DNA from: Phoenix dactylifera
Lineage: Eukaryota; Streptophyta; Magnoliopsida; Arecales; Arecaceae
DNA length: 64,000 bases
NCBI RefSeq assembly: GCF_009389715.1
Contig: NW_024068224.1
Span: 1 to 64,000, forward strand
Direction: 5' to 3'
In this document: piece by piece, positions 49,353 to 59,599 of the stretch
How the letters are laid out: every line of letters begins with the position of its first letter
Numbering within the stretch: the stretch's first letter is position 1
Notes under the pieces: generated by a model
The model's input: only the letters and a program-made list of their open reading frames with translations
Told to the model about the DNA's origin: nothing
The model's database searches: none
Made by a program: the position numbers and the translations under genes

Positions 49353-50279
49353 GGGTAGTTCTAAATACACCCCCCCTATTGCTCAGGACACCCCCCAAAA
49401 ATTAAAAAAAAAATACCCAAACTAACCTTTAGTGTAATTACCATATTGCCCTTGAAATTTTCTCAGTACACCCCCCCTTCCTCCTCCTCCGTTTCGTGCT
49501 CCGTTCGGCACTGGATCGCCGAACAAAATGTTTCTGTTCGGCTGAACGGTGCCGAACAGAAGGCTTCTGTTCGGCGATCCAGTGCCGAACAGAAGGCTTC
49601 TGTTCGGCAACCCTCAACCGAACAGAATCCTTCTGTTCGGCGGAGGGGAGGGGAGGAGGGGTAGGAGGGTGGGGAGGAGGCGGCGGAGGGGGGAGGGGTA
49701 GTTGGAGGAGGGGGAGGTGGAGGAGGAGGTGGAGGAGAAGGGGGAGGAGGGGTAGGAGGAGGAGGAGGAATGGGAGCAGGGAGGAATAGGGAGTGGAGGA
49801 GGAGGCAAAGAAGGGGGAGAAGGCGGAGGGGGATGCAGAGTAAGAGGGGATGGGGATGGGGGGCGGAGGTAGAGGGGTGGAGGAGTAGGAGGAGGGAGGA
49901 GGGAGGAGGAGGAGGAGGGTGAATAGGCGGAGGAGGAGGGGAGAGGGATGAGGGGGAGGCAGAGGTGGGCGGGAAGAGGGGGAGGGGGAGGAGGAGGATG
50001 AGGAGGGGGAGGAGGAGGAGGCAGAGGCGGGGCGGAGGAGGAGGGGAGAGGGATGAGGGGGAGGCAGAGGTGGGCGGGAAGAGGGGGAGGGGGAGGAGGA
50101 GGATGAGGAGGGGGGAGGAGGAGGAGGCAGAGGCGGGGGGTGGGGAGGGTGGGGGTAATTAGGAATTTTTAATTTTTTAGGGGTGTCTTTAGCAAATGGG
50201 GGGGTGTAGAGAGTATTTAATTTTTTTTTAATTTTTGGGGGGTGTCCTGAGCAATAGGGGGGTGTATTTAGAACTACCC
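49353..50279. mobile_element. nested 927-bp inverted-repeat element in the left arm only
   Basis: Both ends carry an inverted repeat of about 60 bp beginning GGGTAGTTCTAAATACACCC and continuing with CTATTGCTCAGGACACCCCC. Inside lie several copies of CTGTTCGGC / GCCGAACAG and a 0.5 kb GGAGG-rich tract. The right arm lacks it, so it inserted after the arms existed. The host segment ATAAAAGTCCCATCCCACC is present on both sides of the insert. No transposase is encoded. Confidence 0.8.
49627..50155. repeat. extreme G-rich purine tract
   Basis: About 530 bp of almost pure GGAGG/GGGAGG words on the plus strand. An internal near-exact repeat of about 80 bp recurs around 49950 and 50030 (GGGATGAGGGGGAGGCAGAG). 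It has many runs of three or more G and would favour quadruplex or triplex structures. The minus-strand frame of Pro/Ser/Leu codons is a composition artefact. Confidence 0.9.
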
Positions 50280-51892
50280 AAGCAGCCACTGATAAAAGTC
50301 CCATCCCACCATCTCTCCTTCAAGTGAGTACCCAAGCAGCCACTGCAACATCACGGTACGGCAGCCATTCAACCCCCCCCCCCCTCCCTCCTCCTCTTTC
50401 TCTGCCCTCCTTTTCTTTTGCTAAAGACCATCTCCCCCTTCAAGGGAGCACCGAAGCTGCAACTGCATCATCACGGCACAGCAGCCATTCAACCCCCTCC
50501 CTCCTTTTCTCTCTCTACCACCCAAGAGGGGAGAAGAAACCGAGAGGAGAAAATTAAAAGAATCTCCACCCTCCAAGAAGTCCATCTCCAATCTCCCTAT
50601 CTTTCTTCCTGATGGCCTAGCTGGATCAGGAGTAATGACTTGTGAGGGAAGGAAAACCAAGACCAAAACCAAAAAAGAGAAGGGATGAAAGATAAGAGTG
50701 GCTTCAGGCGTGTATCAAGCCAACCAAATCCCTCCTCTCTCTCTCTCTCTCTCTCCCCACCCAAAACAAAACTATTGTCCCCAACTTCCCCAATTGCCCC
50801 TCTGCAGGCCAGGAAACCCTCCACCTCTCTTCCAAAGCTTCCATCAAGGGGGAAGACTCGTAGCCAGCATCTGCTCCCGGAGGCCTTCCATTGGCCCGAG
50901 GCCTTAGGCGACCGCCTCGGTTGCCTAGAGCTCGGGCCTGCCCTGAGCGGAGGTGAAGGTAGTCTAAGACTATTAGAGACCCGAGCTCTAGGCGACCCGA
51001 GCTCTAGTCTCTACCAGGGCCGGCCCGAGCTCTAGGCGACCGACTAAGGCCTCGGGCCAATGGAAAGCCTTCGGGAGCAGAAGCTGGCTACGAGTCTTCC
51101 CCCTTGATGGAAGCCTTGGAAGGGAGGTGGAGGGTTTCCTGGCCTGCAGAGGGGCAATTGGGGAAGTTGGGGACAATAATTTTGTTTTGGGTGGGGAGAG
51201 AGAGAGAGAGGAGGGATTTGGTTGGCTTGATACATGCCTTAAGCCACTCTTATCTTTCATCCCTTCTCTTTTTTGGTTTTGGTCTTGGTTTTCCTTCCCT
51301 CACAAGTCATTACTGCTGATCCAGCTGGGCCATCAGGAAGAAAGATAGGGGGATTGGAGATGGACTTCTTGGAGGGTGGAGATTCTTTTAATTTTCTCCT
51401 CTCGGTTTCTTCTCCCTTCTTGGGTGGTAGAGAGAGAAAAGGAGGGAGGGGGTTGAATGGCTGCTGTGCCGTGATGTTGCAGTTGCAGCTTCGGTGCTCC
51501 TTGAAGGCGGAGATGGTCTTTAGCAAAAGAAAAGGAGGGTAGAGAAAGAGGAGGAGGGAGGGGGGTTGAATGGCTGCCGTGCCGTGATGTTGCAGTGGCT
51601 GCTTGGGTACTCACTTGAAGGGAGATGGTGGGATGGGACTTTTATTAATTAGATGGAGTGAATTTTTCATAATGACCCTACTTTCTCTTATAGAGAGGTC
51701 CCTTTCTGGACAAATTCTTTGACCGTGAAGCGCCATGGGATGCTCTTGCTTTACATGGTAAACAGTATTGCCAAGAACAGTTTCATGGGCTTTTTTTATA
51801 TATATTTTTTAATATTGTCATTCAAGAATTATATTAAACTGAAGAGACTTTTTGTCTGCATCTTTGTTGAAATAGTGTACTTGACAGCAATC

Positions 51893-52703
51893 TGTTGCTG
51901 GAAATTGGACTCGGGGGCGAACGTCGGCTGAGAAGGAGGAGCTTCGATGCTGGAATGGCAGGTGGCAGTCCGTCGGCGAGCGGCATCCTCCGAGAGACCT
52001 GCAACAAGCCGATGGCCGGGGTTTCCGGCGCCGGCCCTCCAATGCTTAAGTCAGAGGGGGCTTAATTTTGGAGAAGGAGATGGACTGTATTTAGAAGTCC
52101 TAAAACCTCCCTTGAGAGGAAGGAGTTTCCCTTTTTATAGAGGGAGTGGCAGGGCTACCTGTGATGTGACTGGGCGAATTAATGGGTTACCATCACGATT
52201 GGACGTGGGCGTGTGAAGTAATGAGTTGCCGTGGATGGCCCGTTCCCATCATGGGAGGAGATGGCACGTAGCCAGAGCTTGCTTGTGGCGCGCAGTGCAG
52301 TACATTCTTGGGAATGGTGAGGCGTTGACAGTCGTAGCAGGGTATGGTCCCTGGTTGATATGTCGTGGCGCGGCCGGCAAGTAAAGCATGGTGCGGTGAG
52401 GCTGCTGCAGGGCATGGCCGCAGCATATGGACGACGAGGTCGGCCTTCTGAGGTCAGCTCGGCCTTTTGTGCTCGGCAACCTTCTGAGCTCGGCAACCTT
52501 CTGAGCTCGGCCTTCTGAGCTTGGCTTGCATGAGCTCAGCTCGGTCTTCTGAGCTCGGCTCGGCTTGCATGAGCTCGGTTTTCTGAGCTCGGCTTGCATG
52601 AGCTCGGCTCGGCCTTCTGAACTCGGCTTGCATGAGCTTGGCTCGCTGTTGGATTTGGGTACTTTAATTGTATTTGTGGGGTGGTCCATTTTTTCCCCTA
52701 ACA
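51893..52703 (-). mobile_element. solo LTR in the right arm, inverted copy
   Basis: The reverse complement of the left-arm LTR, 811 bp, with TGTT...AACA ends. The flanking repeats read GATTG (51888-51892, as CAATC) and GGTTG (52704-52708, as CAACC). Its TATA box (52132-52139 on the plus strand as TTTTTATA) points toward the foldback centre, opposite to the left copy. It is shorter than the left LTR because it has fewer GCCGAGCTC units. Confidence 0.85.
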
Positions 52704-52805
52704 CAACCTATTTCTATAATATTTTTTAACTATTTTATATTTATTAAAAAAATTATTATTTTAAAAAAAAGGGGCCCCATTTACTGAATTCGACTTAGCC
52801 CCCAG

Positions 52806-54344
52806 ATGTATTGGGCCGCCCCTGCTCTCTACTCCTCTCTTCTGGAATCCTCCATTAAAAACCTCCGCTTCGCATCGCCTTCGAGCTCAAAGCCACGCTT
52901 CATCGTCGTTCCCACGAATGAATCCCACATCCAGGCATCAGTCATCTGCTGCAGGAGCCACCGCCTATCGATCAGAACCCAGAGCGGGGGGCACGACTAC
53001 GAAGGTCTATCCTTTCGGTCCGAAGACGACGAGGAGCCTTTCGTTCTGGTCGACCTCGCAAACCTCCGATCGGTGAGCGTCGACGTGCAAGACAATGTGG
53101 CTTGGGTCCAGGCTGGTGCCACTCTCGGCGAGCTCTACTACTGGATTGCCAAGAAGAGCAGCACCCATGCGTTCCCTGCTGGCCTCTGCCCCTCGGTCGG
53201 CGTTGGTGGACACTTCAGTGGAGGTGGCTTCGGCACCCTTCTGAGGAAATATGGGCTCTCTGCTGATAATATCCTTGATGCCAAGCTAGTCGATGCAGAT
53301 GGAAGACTATTAGACCGGGAGTCCATGGGTGAGGATCTCTTTTGGGCCATAAGAGGAGGTGGAGGAGCAAGCTTTGGGGTGATCGTTTCATGGAAGATCA
53401 GGTTGGTCCCAGTTCCACAGAGAGTCACAGTATTCACCATCTGCAAGAACTTGGAGCAGGGTGCTGCAGTAGAGCTTATTAACAAATGGCAGTACATTGC
53501 GCACAAGCTCCCCGAGGACTTATACCTCAAAATTGACATAAGGCCATTGGATTGGGTAGGGAAAGAGAAGGCAGCTGTGTTCTTATCCTTGTTCCTTGGG
53601 AAGTGCGGTGAGCTACTCCAATACATGGGAGATAGTTTTCCGGAGCTGGGACTGAAGAGAGAGGACTGCAGAGAGATGAGCTGGATTGAGTCCGTCATAT
53701 ACTTCGCCAGCTTCTACCTCAGTGGAGATACCATGGAGGCTTTGTTGCACAGTAGATCACAACCAAAGGAATTCTATAAGGGCAAGTCCGACTATGTGAA
53801 GGAACCCATCCCACTGAGCGGTTGGGAAGGGATTTGCCAAAGGCTTTTGGAGAGGGAGAATAGTACCATGGTCCTCACTCCCCATGGTGGGAGGATGGGT
53901 GAGATATCAGAGAGAGAGATCCCTTACCCTCATAGGGAGGGCACACTGTACAATATCCATTATGCTGTGTGGTGGGATGATGGTGGGGCCTCCGAGAACA
54001 ACTTGGGTTGGATTCGTAGGTTGCACCGGCATATGACTCCATATGTTTCCAAGCATCCCAGGGCTGCCTATTTGAACTACAGGGATTTGGACTTGGGCAG
54101 GAATGAGAAAGGTAACACAAGCTACGCAACGGCTGAAGTCTGGGGTAGGAAATACTTCAAGGATAATTTCAAGAGATTGGCTATTGTGAAGGCCAAAGTT
54201 GACCCTGAGAACTTCTTCAGAAACGAGCAGAGCATCCCACCTTTTCATGCAAAAAAAGGGGATGAGGGTTGGTTCCAAGGAGTCCGTTTCAGACCCCAAA
54301 CCATTAATAAACCGCATGCTTTGATTAACAATAAACTGACATGA
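52806..54344 (+). CDS. berberine-bridge-enzyme-like FAD-linked oxidase, 5' end replaced by transposon
   Basis: A 512-residue intronless frame of the plant BBE-like family. These enzymes carry bicovalently bound FAD and oxidise alkaloids, monolignols or oligosaccharides, usually in the cell wall or vesicles. Both FAD-attachment motifs are present: SGGHDYEGLSF (His63) and GLCPSVGVGG (Cys128), followed by RGGGGASFGV and the C-terminal YLNYRDLDLG and DPENFFRNEQSIPP (BBE domain). The family normally starts with a signal peptide and about 30-45 more residues; here the first six codons and the initial ATG come from the transposon terminus ending at 52824, and the homologous reading starts with ALYSSLLESS. 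Without a secretion signal the protein, if made, would probably be cytosolic. The rest of the frame is intact, with no stop or frameshift. Confidence 0.85.
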   Translation: MYWAAPALYSSLLESSIKNLRFASPSSSKPRFIVVPTNESHIQASVICCRSHRLSIRTQSGGHDYEGLSFRSEDDEEPFVLVDLANLRSVSVDVQDNVAWVQAGATLGELYYWIAKKSSTHAFPAGLCPSVGVGGHFSGGGFGTLLRKYGLSADNILDAKLVDADGRLLDRESMGEDLFWAIRGGGGASFGVIVSWKIRLVPVPQRVTVFTICKNLEQGAAVELINKWQYIAHKLPEDLYLKIDIRPLDWVGKEKAAVFLSLFLGKCGELLQYMGDSFPELGLKREDCREMSWIESVIYFASFYLSGDTMEALLHSRSQPKEFYKGKSDYVKEPIPLSGWEGICQRLLERENSTMVLTPHGGRMGEISEREIPYPHREGTLYNIHYAVWWDDGGASENNLGWIRRLHRHMTPYVSKHPRAAYLNYRDLDLGRNEKGNTSYATAEVWGRKYFKDNFKRLAIVKAKVDPENFFRNEQSIPPFHAKKGDEGWFQGVRFRPQTINKPHALINNKLT

Positions 54345-54387
54345 ATTGAGTTGCGTGGTCTATTGGCTGCGGATTGGCCAGGACTAA

Positions 54388-56205
54388 GGCCTTGTTTGGG
54401 GGAGCTGTTGGCAGTAGAGCTGTTGGAAGTAGAGCTGTCTGAAGTAGAGCTGTTATAAAAAGCTGTTTGCTGTTTGGTAACTACATTCGTAAAGTGCTGT
54501 GGTACTTTGTTTTGTGTTTGGTAAACAAACTGAGAAAATACTTTTATATGACAAAATTACCATAAAAGACATTGCATAGTATTATACAACACGACATAAT
54601 AAAACATAACATAAATTAATACATAAATATACGATATAGTATAATATTATTGTAATATAAAATAATATTATGTTAATATAGCATAATAGTAATATAATTA
54701 TTAGAGTAAATTAATATTTGGTAATATAACATAATATTAAATTATTTAACATAACATATTAATGTATTATGATATAATGTAATATATATTATATTTATAA
54801 TATAATACAATAATAAAAGTATAAAATATTATAATTATTAGTATAAATTAATTTCTCATAATATAACATAATATTAAATTATTTAAAATAACATATTAAT
54901 GTATTATAATGTAATGTAATATAATACAATATTTATAGTATAATACAATAATAAAGGTATAAAATATTATAATTAATATTATAAATTAATTTTCCATAAT
55001 ATAACATAATATTAAATTATTTAAAATAACATATTAATGTATTATAATGTAATGTAATATAATACAATATTTATAGTATAATACAATAATAAAGGTATAA
55101 AATATTATAATTATTAGTATAAATTAATTTTTCATAATATAACATAATATTAAATTATTTAACATAACATATTAATGTATTATGATATAATATAATATGA
55201 TATTATATTCATAGTTTAATACAAAAATAAAGGTATAAAACATTATAATTAATATTATAAAATAATTTTCCATAATATACCATAATATTAAATTATTTAA
55301 AATAACATATTAATGTATTATAATGTAATGTAATATAATACAATATTTATAGTATAATACAATAATAAAGATATAAAATATTATAATTATTAGTATAAAT
55401 TAATTTTTCATAATATAACATAATATTAAATTATTTAACATAACATATTAATGTATTATGATATAATATAATATGATATTATATTTATAGTATAATACAA
55501 AAATAAAGGTATAAAATATTATAATTATTAGTATAAATTAATTTTTCATAATATAACATAATATTAAATTATTTAACATAACATATTAATGTATTATGAT
55601 ATAATATAATATGATATTATATTTATAGTATAATACAAAAATAAAGGTATAAAATATTATAATTATTAGTATAAAATAATTTTTCATAATAATTTTCCAT
55701 AAAATAATTTTTCGCGGTCCAGGGGCTCTTCTTCATGGTCCACGCTCGAGGAGGACCTCAGCGTGGGCCGCGAGGTTGATAATAAAAAAAAACAATAGAT
55801 TGATTTTGGAAGGTATGGAAAAGGATTAAAATTTTTTCTTCTAAAATGTGGTTCAAGAGATGCATACAAAAATTGAAAAGAAAAATACCTTTTCTTACGG
55901 AAGGGAGTCTGACGGCTTGGGTTCTTGGCTCTAGCAGATTTTTAGGTTTATACAGGGATAAACTATGTAATTATGTTATTTTAATATGGGCATTTTTGTC
56001 AAAAATATAGCTTTCCGAAAAAGCTGAAACAGCTTCCTCCCAAAAGCTCCAAATTGGAGCTTCCTTCCAAAAGCTGTTTTCAGCTTCCCGCAAAAGCTGA
56101 AACAGCTTTTTGAAAAATTTACCAAACACAGTTTTTCATCTAAAAGTACTTTTGGAGGGCCAGAAAGTGCTTTCTGGCCCTCCAAAAGCTCCCCCAAACA
56201 GGGCC
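54388..56205. mobile_element. 1.8 kb Harbinger-like non-autonomous element
   Basis: The ends GGCCTTGTTTGGGGGAGCT (54388) and AGCTCCCCCAAACAGGGCC (56205) are an inverted repeat. The trinucleotide TAA flanks both sides (54385-54387, 56206-56208), the usual PIF/Harbinger target duplication. Both subterminal zones carry AGCTGTT/AAAAGCTG words. The interior is AT-rich with a tandem array and encodes no transposase. It begins 43 bp after the stop of the oxidase gene. A related element lies at 28763-30170. Confidence 0.8.
54700..55690. repeat. AT-rich tandem array, about 140-bp period
   Basis: About seven head-to-tail units each contain AATATAACATAATATTAAAT, then ATTAATGTATTAT, then a TATAGTATAATACAATAATA-like block and ATTATAATTATTAGTATAAA. 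Units start near 54717, 54858, 54998, 55134, 55275, 55415 and 55551. Adjacent units are very similar, pointing to recent expansion. Confidence 0.85.
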
Positions 56206-56208
56206 TAA

Positions 56209-57099
56209 GTGCTTAGATGTAAAACTTAGGTGAAATTGTCTTGGTGCAAAAATAAACTAAATAAAAGCACTCCCTGCAGAGACTTCAGTGGTAGGAAAGT
56301 TGGAGGTGTGCCACCGAGAGTGTAAAACCACTCGCTGTACAAAGCGCCCTAGTTAGCCCTGCAATGGTAAAGAGTTTATGGAACTAGCTAATAGGTTATC
56401 AGTTGGCTTATTGTTTACATTGTGGGATAAAATATTATTCTCTCTGCAAATTTTTATATTGGTTTCCTTGCACCAGCTTACAATTAGAGCCAATTATGTA
56501 ACTTTCCATGCATATATAATTTACTATTCTATCTGCTTATAATTACTTTCTCTCTCTTCCTCTCTCTTGCTTTCTCTCTCTTAATTAATGATCTGATACG
56601 TTGATTGATCGAGGTTGACTTGTGCTATTGGCAACCAAATCTAGAACCCCTAATTGAAACCGAACTGAGATTCTCTCTCGTCTCCATCTTTCTCTCTCTA
56701 CTCTCTCTCTAGGGTAGTTGGATATAGTAGGAATTCTTCATAATGATTTTGAATTGACCCGGATGAAGAATTCTAATCTAAGGTCGTTGGGCAACGTGTC
56801 AGCTCCTGGCCCTGCTAAATACTGTAAGGTTTGAATTGCTCCGATTTTGTTGAATCACTTGTGCCCTAATCCAAATATGATACAATGAATTTTACTTTGA
56901 TCAAATTATGAGACATTGTAAGTTGAGTTAGTTGATGAAATAAAGATTGCCTATTATTAGTTTAAATTATTTTGCTGCATATTGATTATATCAGGTTGAG
57001 ATGTCTTGCACGCTTATGGAGAGAGCTCCCTATAAGTGTGCGGCGGTTGCCATGACTCCCGACTCGCGATCTCGTATCGAGGGCGTGACAAATATGGTC
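56209..57099. other. intergenic region
   Basis: No gene recognised. CT-rich stretches at 56550-56580 and 56680-56710 (CTCTCTCTCT) and otherwise ordinary AT-rich sequence. Confidence 0.4.
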
Positions 57100-57960
57100 T
57101 ATAAAATTTTATGATCCTTTATCGAGATCGGAGTCCGAGCAGCATGAGGCCCTTCTACCGGCTGTTGATACTTGGAGATGGAAGCTCATTGATAATGCCA
57201 ACTTCACCATCAGATCCTCCTACAAGTCCATCAATCAATGTGGAGTCCTCTGGCCATTCTATAAAGCAATTTGGAAAGCGGCACTGCATGAGAAAGTTGG
57301 CAATGAAAAATATATCACATACGGGGGAAGTTTTGGCTACACAAAAAAAAAAAAGGCTAGGCAAGAACATCTCCGTGTGCATTATGGGGCTAACTCTGAA
57401 ACTATATGACATCTTCTAATCAAATGCTCATTTGCAAGAAGTCTATCGTTTATAGTGAAAACTCAGCTCAAGATGTTAGAGACCAATGGACCTCTTGGAG
57501 ACGGATGAGAATCAGAAAAACCTTTAGAAGTGGATGGGATCAGTTATATACGGTGATTAGCTGGCACATCTGGTTGATGAGAAATTCCCGCATATTTCTC
57601 CACAGGAATTCTTCCATTAATTCGGTTCTTCGCAAGGCTTTGCGAACATTCATTCATTGGAGGACTATCTATCAGTCACGGAAAAGCAAATGAGAGCCCC
57701 CGGGCCAATCACAATCTTCTCCGACCTCTGTTGCCGGACAGCCACCGGAATTCCACTGATATCGGTCCTTGTGCCCTCTGAATTTTATTGTTTTATGTTG
57801 TTCTACCTGCTGATTACAGAGACCGATTTCTACCCTTCTGTTAACAGAGCAACTATCGGGCTCTGGTAAACTGTATGTTCTTGTGACCTCTAAATTCTTC
57901 TCACAATACATGCATGGGGAAAGCAATTCGCTTCCTCCATTTTCCATCAAAAAAGATGAT
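57100..57960 (+). mobile_element. LINE remnant with zinc-binding reverse-transcriptase (zf-RVT) region
   Basis: Plus-strand frames, shifting several times, give the C-terminal zf-RVT part of a plant L1-type LINE: NANFTIRSSYKSIN, then WPFYKAIWKAALHEKVG and later a WHIWLMRNSRIF block. Frameshifts and stops show it is dead. The upstream reverse transcriptase domain is not present on this strand. Confidence 0.6.
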
Positions 57961-58795
57961 CCAATTGCATGAAGGTGAACCCAGCTAGAAATTTTTGATC
58001 CCTCAATGAATGTTAGATAAGAAGCGGAAGGGCAAGCGATCGTTGTTTCTTGGAGGAGATAATAACATTTCTACTTGCCATTCTCTTTGAAGTCTCACTA
58101 GAACCTCTTACATTCTAAGAAACGATGATCATATAGCCGTTAATGTCGCAATAGGGTTCAAGCACTATGAGACTTCAAGCTGATTTCAACTTCATCCTCA
58201 CAAACCACCATCTGTCCCTTCCTAGGTAGCTGCCTTCTCTTTCTCTAAAGCCGCTACTTTTTCGGAAAAGGAAAGCCCACAAGCTTGACCCCGATCCAGG
58301 AGCAATTAGCGGAGAACCGAATGAAGAAGTAGGAAAGGGTTGTGTGTCTCAACGACAACTTCTCTAGCTTGTTTTTTCTTCCCTCTTGATGGAGTAGGAA
58401 TGGAGTTATTCGATGACCTGCTAAGATCTCTCATACTCGAGAAACAACCACAGCTGCAATCGCAATTTTGTGCAAGAGCATGACATAATATTCACTCAAA
58501 AAACATTACTAACTTGTGAAACCTTATTAGCAAAAGAACCATCAACCATAAACATCTTCTCTGCCTTCCCCAAATTCCTATCATTTTCTTCACTGCTTAG
58601 CCAAAATAAAACATAACCTGATCAAACCCTTTATGATTTCCACATAATTTTAGCCCAACGATCAGATTCAGATAATTCACTTATAAGACAATCCAAGTCC
58701 AAGTCCTTGAGCAAGATGGGACATGTTTACAACCAACCCATCTTTATTTCATAGTTACAAGAATCTACCATGCCAAACCAAAAACACAAAAACCA
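57961..58795. other. intergenic region and 3' flank of the small minus-strand gene
   Basis: No gene recognised. The last 100 bases before 58796 probably contain the 3' UTR of the minus-strand gene. Confidence 0.4.
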
Positions 58796-59543
58796 TCAAG
58801 GAAGGATTTCTAAACCCCGGCGCGCTCTCTCGCGAAGCATCCTCGCGAGAGCTCGGGACTGCGGCGAGTCGGGATCTCCCCTCTCCCTGGCCGCCTGGAA
58901 CATCTTCTCCGCTCTTTGCAGCGCCGCGTCCACCGTGTCCTCCACCATTAATCCCCTGCCCCCCTCGCCGCCCCCCACGTCGTCCCTCGCCCCGCCGTCC
59001 CACGCCTGGTTTATCGGCTTCCTCGTGTCCATGAACTCGATCTCCGAGAGCGGCGACGGCTTGTGCCCCTTGTAATACGCCGCGTACTCCTCCTCTTCCT
59101 CCTCCTTGAGTTGAGCTCCAAAACTGCCGACGCTGTCGCCTCTGCCGGCGAGCGGGCTGCCGTCGGCCCCGACGCAGGTGGCGTCCTCGAGGAGGGCGCG
59201 GCCCGGCGCCGCCGCGTGGGACCACCGGCGCTTTTGCTGGAAGGAGGGGTCACCGGGTCGGCCCACCTCGTGGCTCTCGAGCTTTGGGGAGGGAGCGAAG
59301 GGCGGGATGTTGTCGGTGGTTGGTGGGGCTTCGATGTCTGGCTGTCGTTCTCGTCGTTGTTTCTCTTCGGCGGCGGCGGCGGCCTTCGCCGCCTCTTCCG
59401 CGTCGTCTTCCTGGGGGTCTTGCGAGTGGACGGCGGTGTCGGCGGGTCCGGCGGTTGCGGGTCGAGGCACGTGCGAGGGGGAGGAGGCACGTGCGCGTGG
59501 CGGGGAGGAGGCGGAGGGCTCGAATCACTGCTATCGACTGCAT
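58796..59543 (-). pseudogene. conserved plant protein of unknown function, apparent frameshift near the 5' end
   Basis: The minus-strand frame from about 59470 to the TGA at 58796 encodes a conserved-looking protein: an Ala/Glu-rich segment, NIPPFAPSPKLESHEVGRP, a Glu run, YYKGHKPSPLSEIEFMDTRK, and a C-terminal helix-like ALQRAEKMFQAARERGDPDS ending LARMLRERARRG. I recognise the HKxSPLSEIEFxDTRKPI pattern as a plant family but cannot name a function. This frame has no ATG. The only fitting start, ATG at 59543 in another frame, reads MQSIAVIRALRLLPATRTC, which looks like a mitochondrial presequence. A one-base shift between about 59475 and 59420 would join them. This may be a real mutation, an assembly error in GC-rich DNA or a very short intron. 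Confidence 0.6.
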
Positions 59544-59599
59544 TTTTTCTCGTTGCTGCTTTTGACTTCCGACAGCCAGATGGTGTGCTCAAAGCTGGG

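Larger units (their letters stand above)
48016..52824. mobile_element. 4.8 kb foldback (long inverted-repeat) element with hAT-like termini
   Basis: The left end CAGGGGCGGCCCAATACAT (48016) is repeated in reverse complement at the right end (52806-52824). The whole interior folds back: the left arm runs from 48016 to about 50910 and the right arm from about 51043 to 52824, with a 130-bp spacer rich in GAGCTCTAGGCGACC words. Each arm contains the same outer AT-rich block, the same solo LTR, the same inner unique sequence and the same pyrimidine-rich block. The left arm is longer because of a nested 0.9 kb element and extra tandem units. CAGGGGCGG termini are common in hAT transposons, but no 8-bp target-site duplication is seen (AGCGGAGG against CTCTCTAC) and no transposase is encoded. 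Confidence 0.85.

Noticed and set aside
49438..50304. 288-codon minus-strand frame rich in Pro, Ser and Leu
   Set aside because: It lies over the GGAGG purine tract of the nested element; composition alone keeps it open and no domain is visible.
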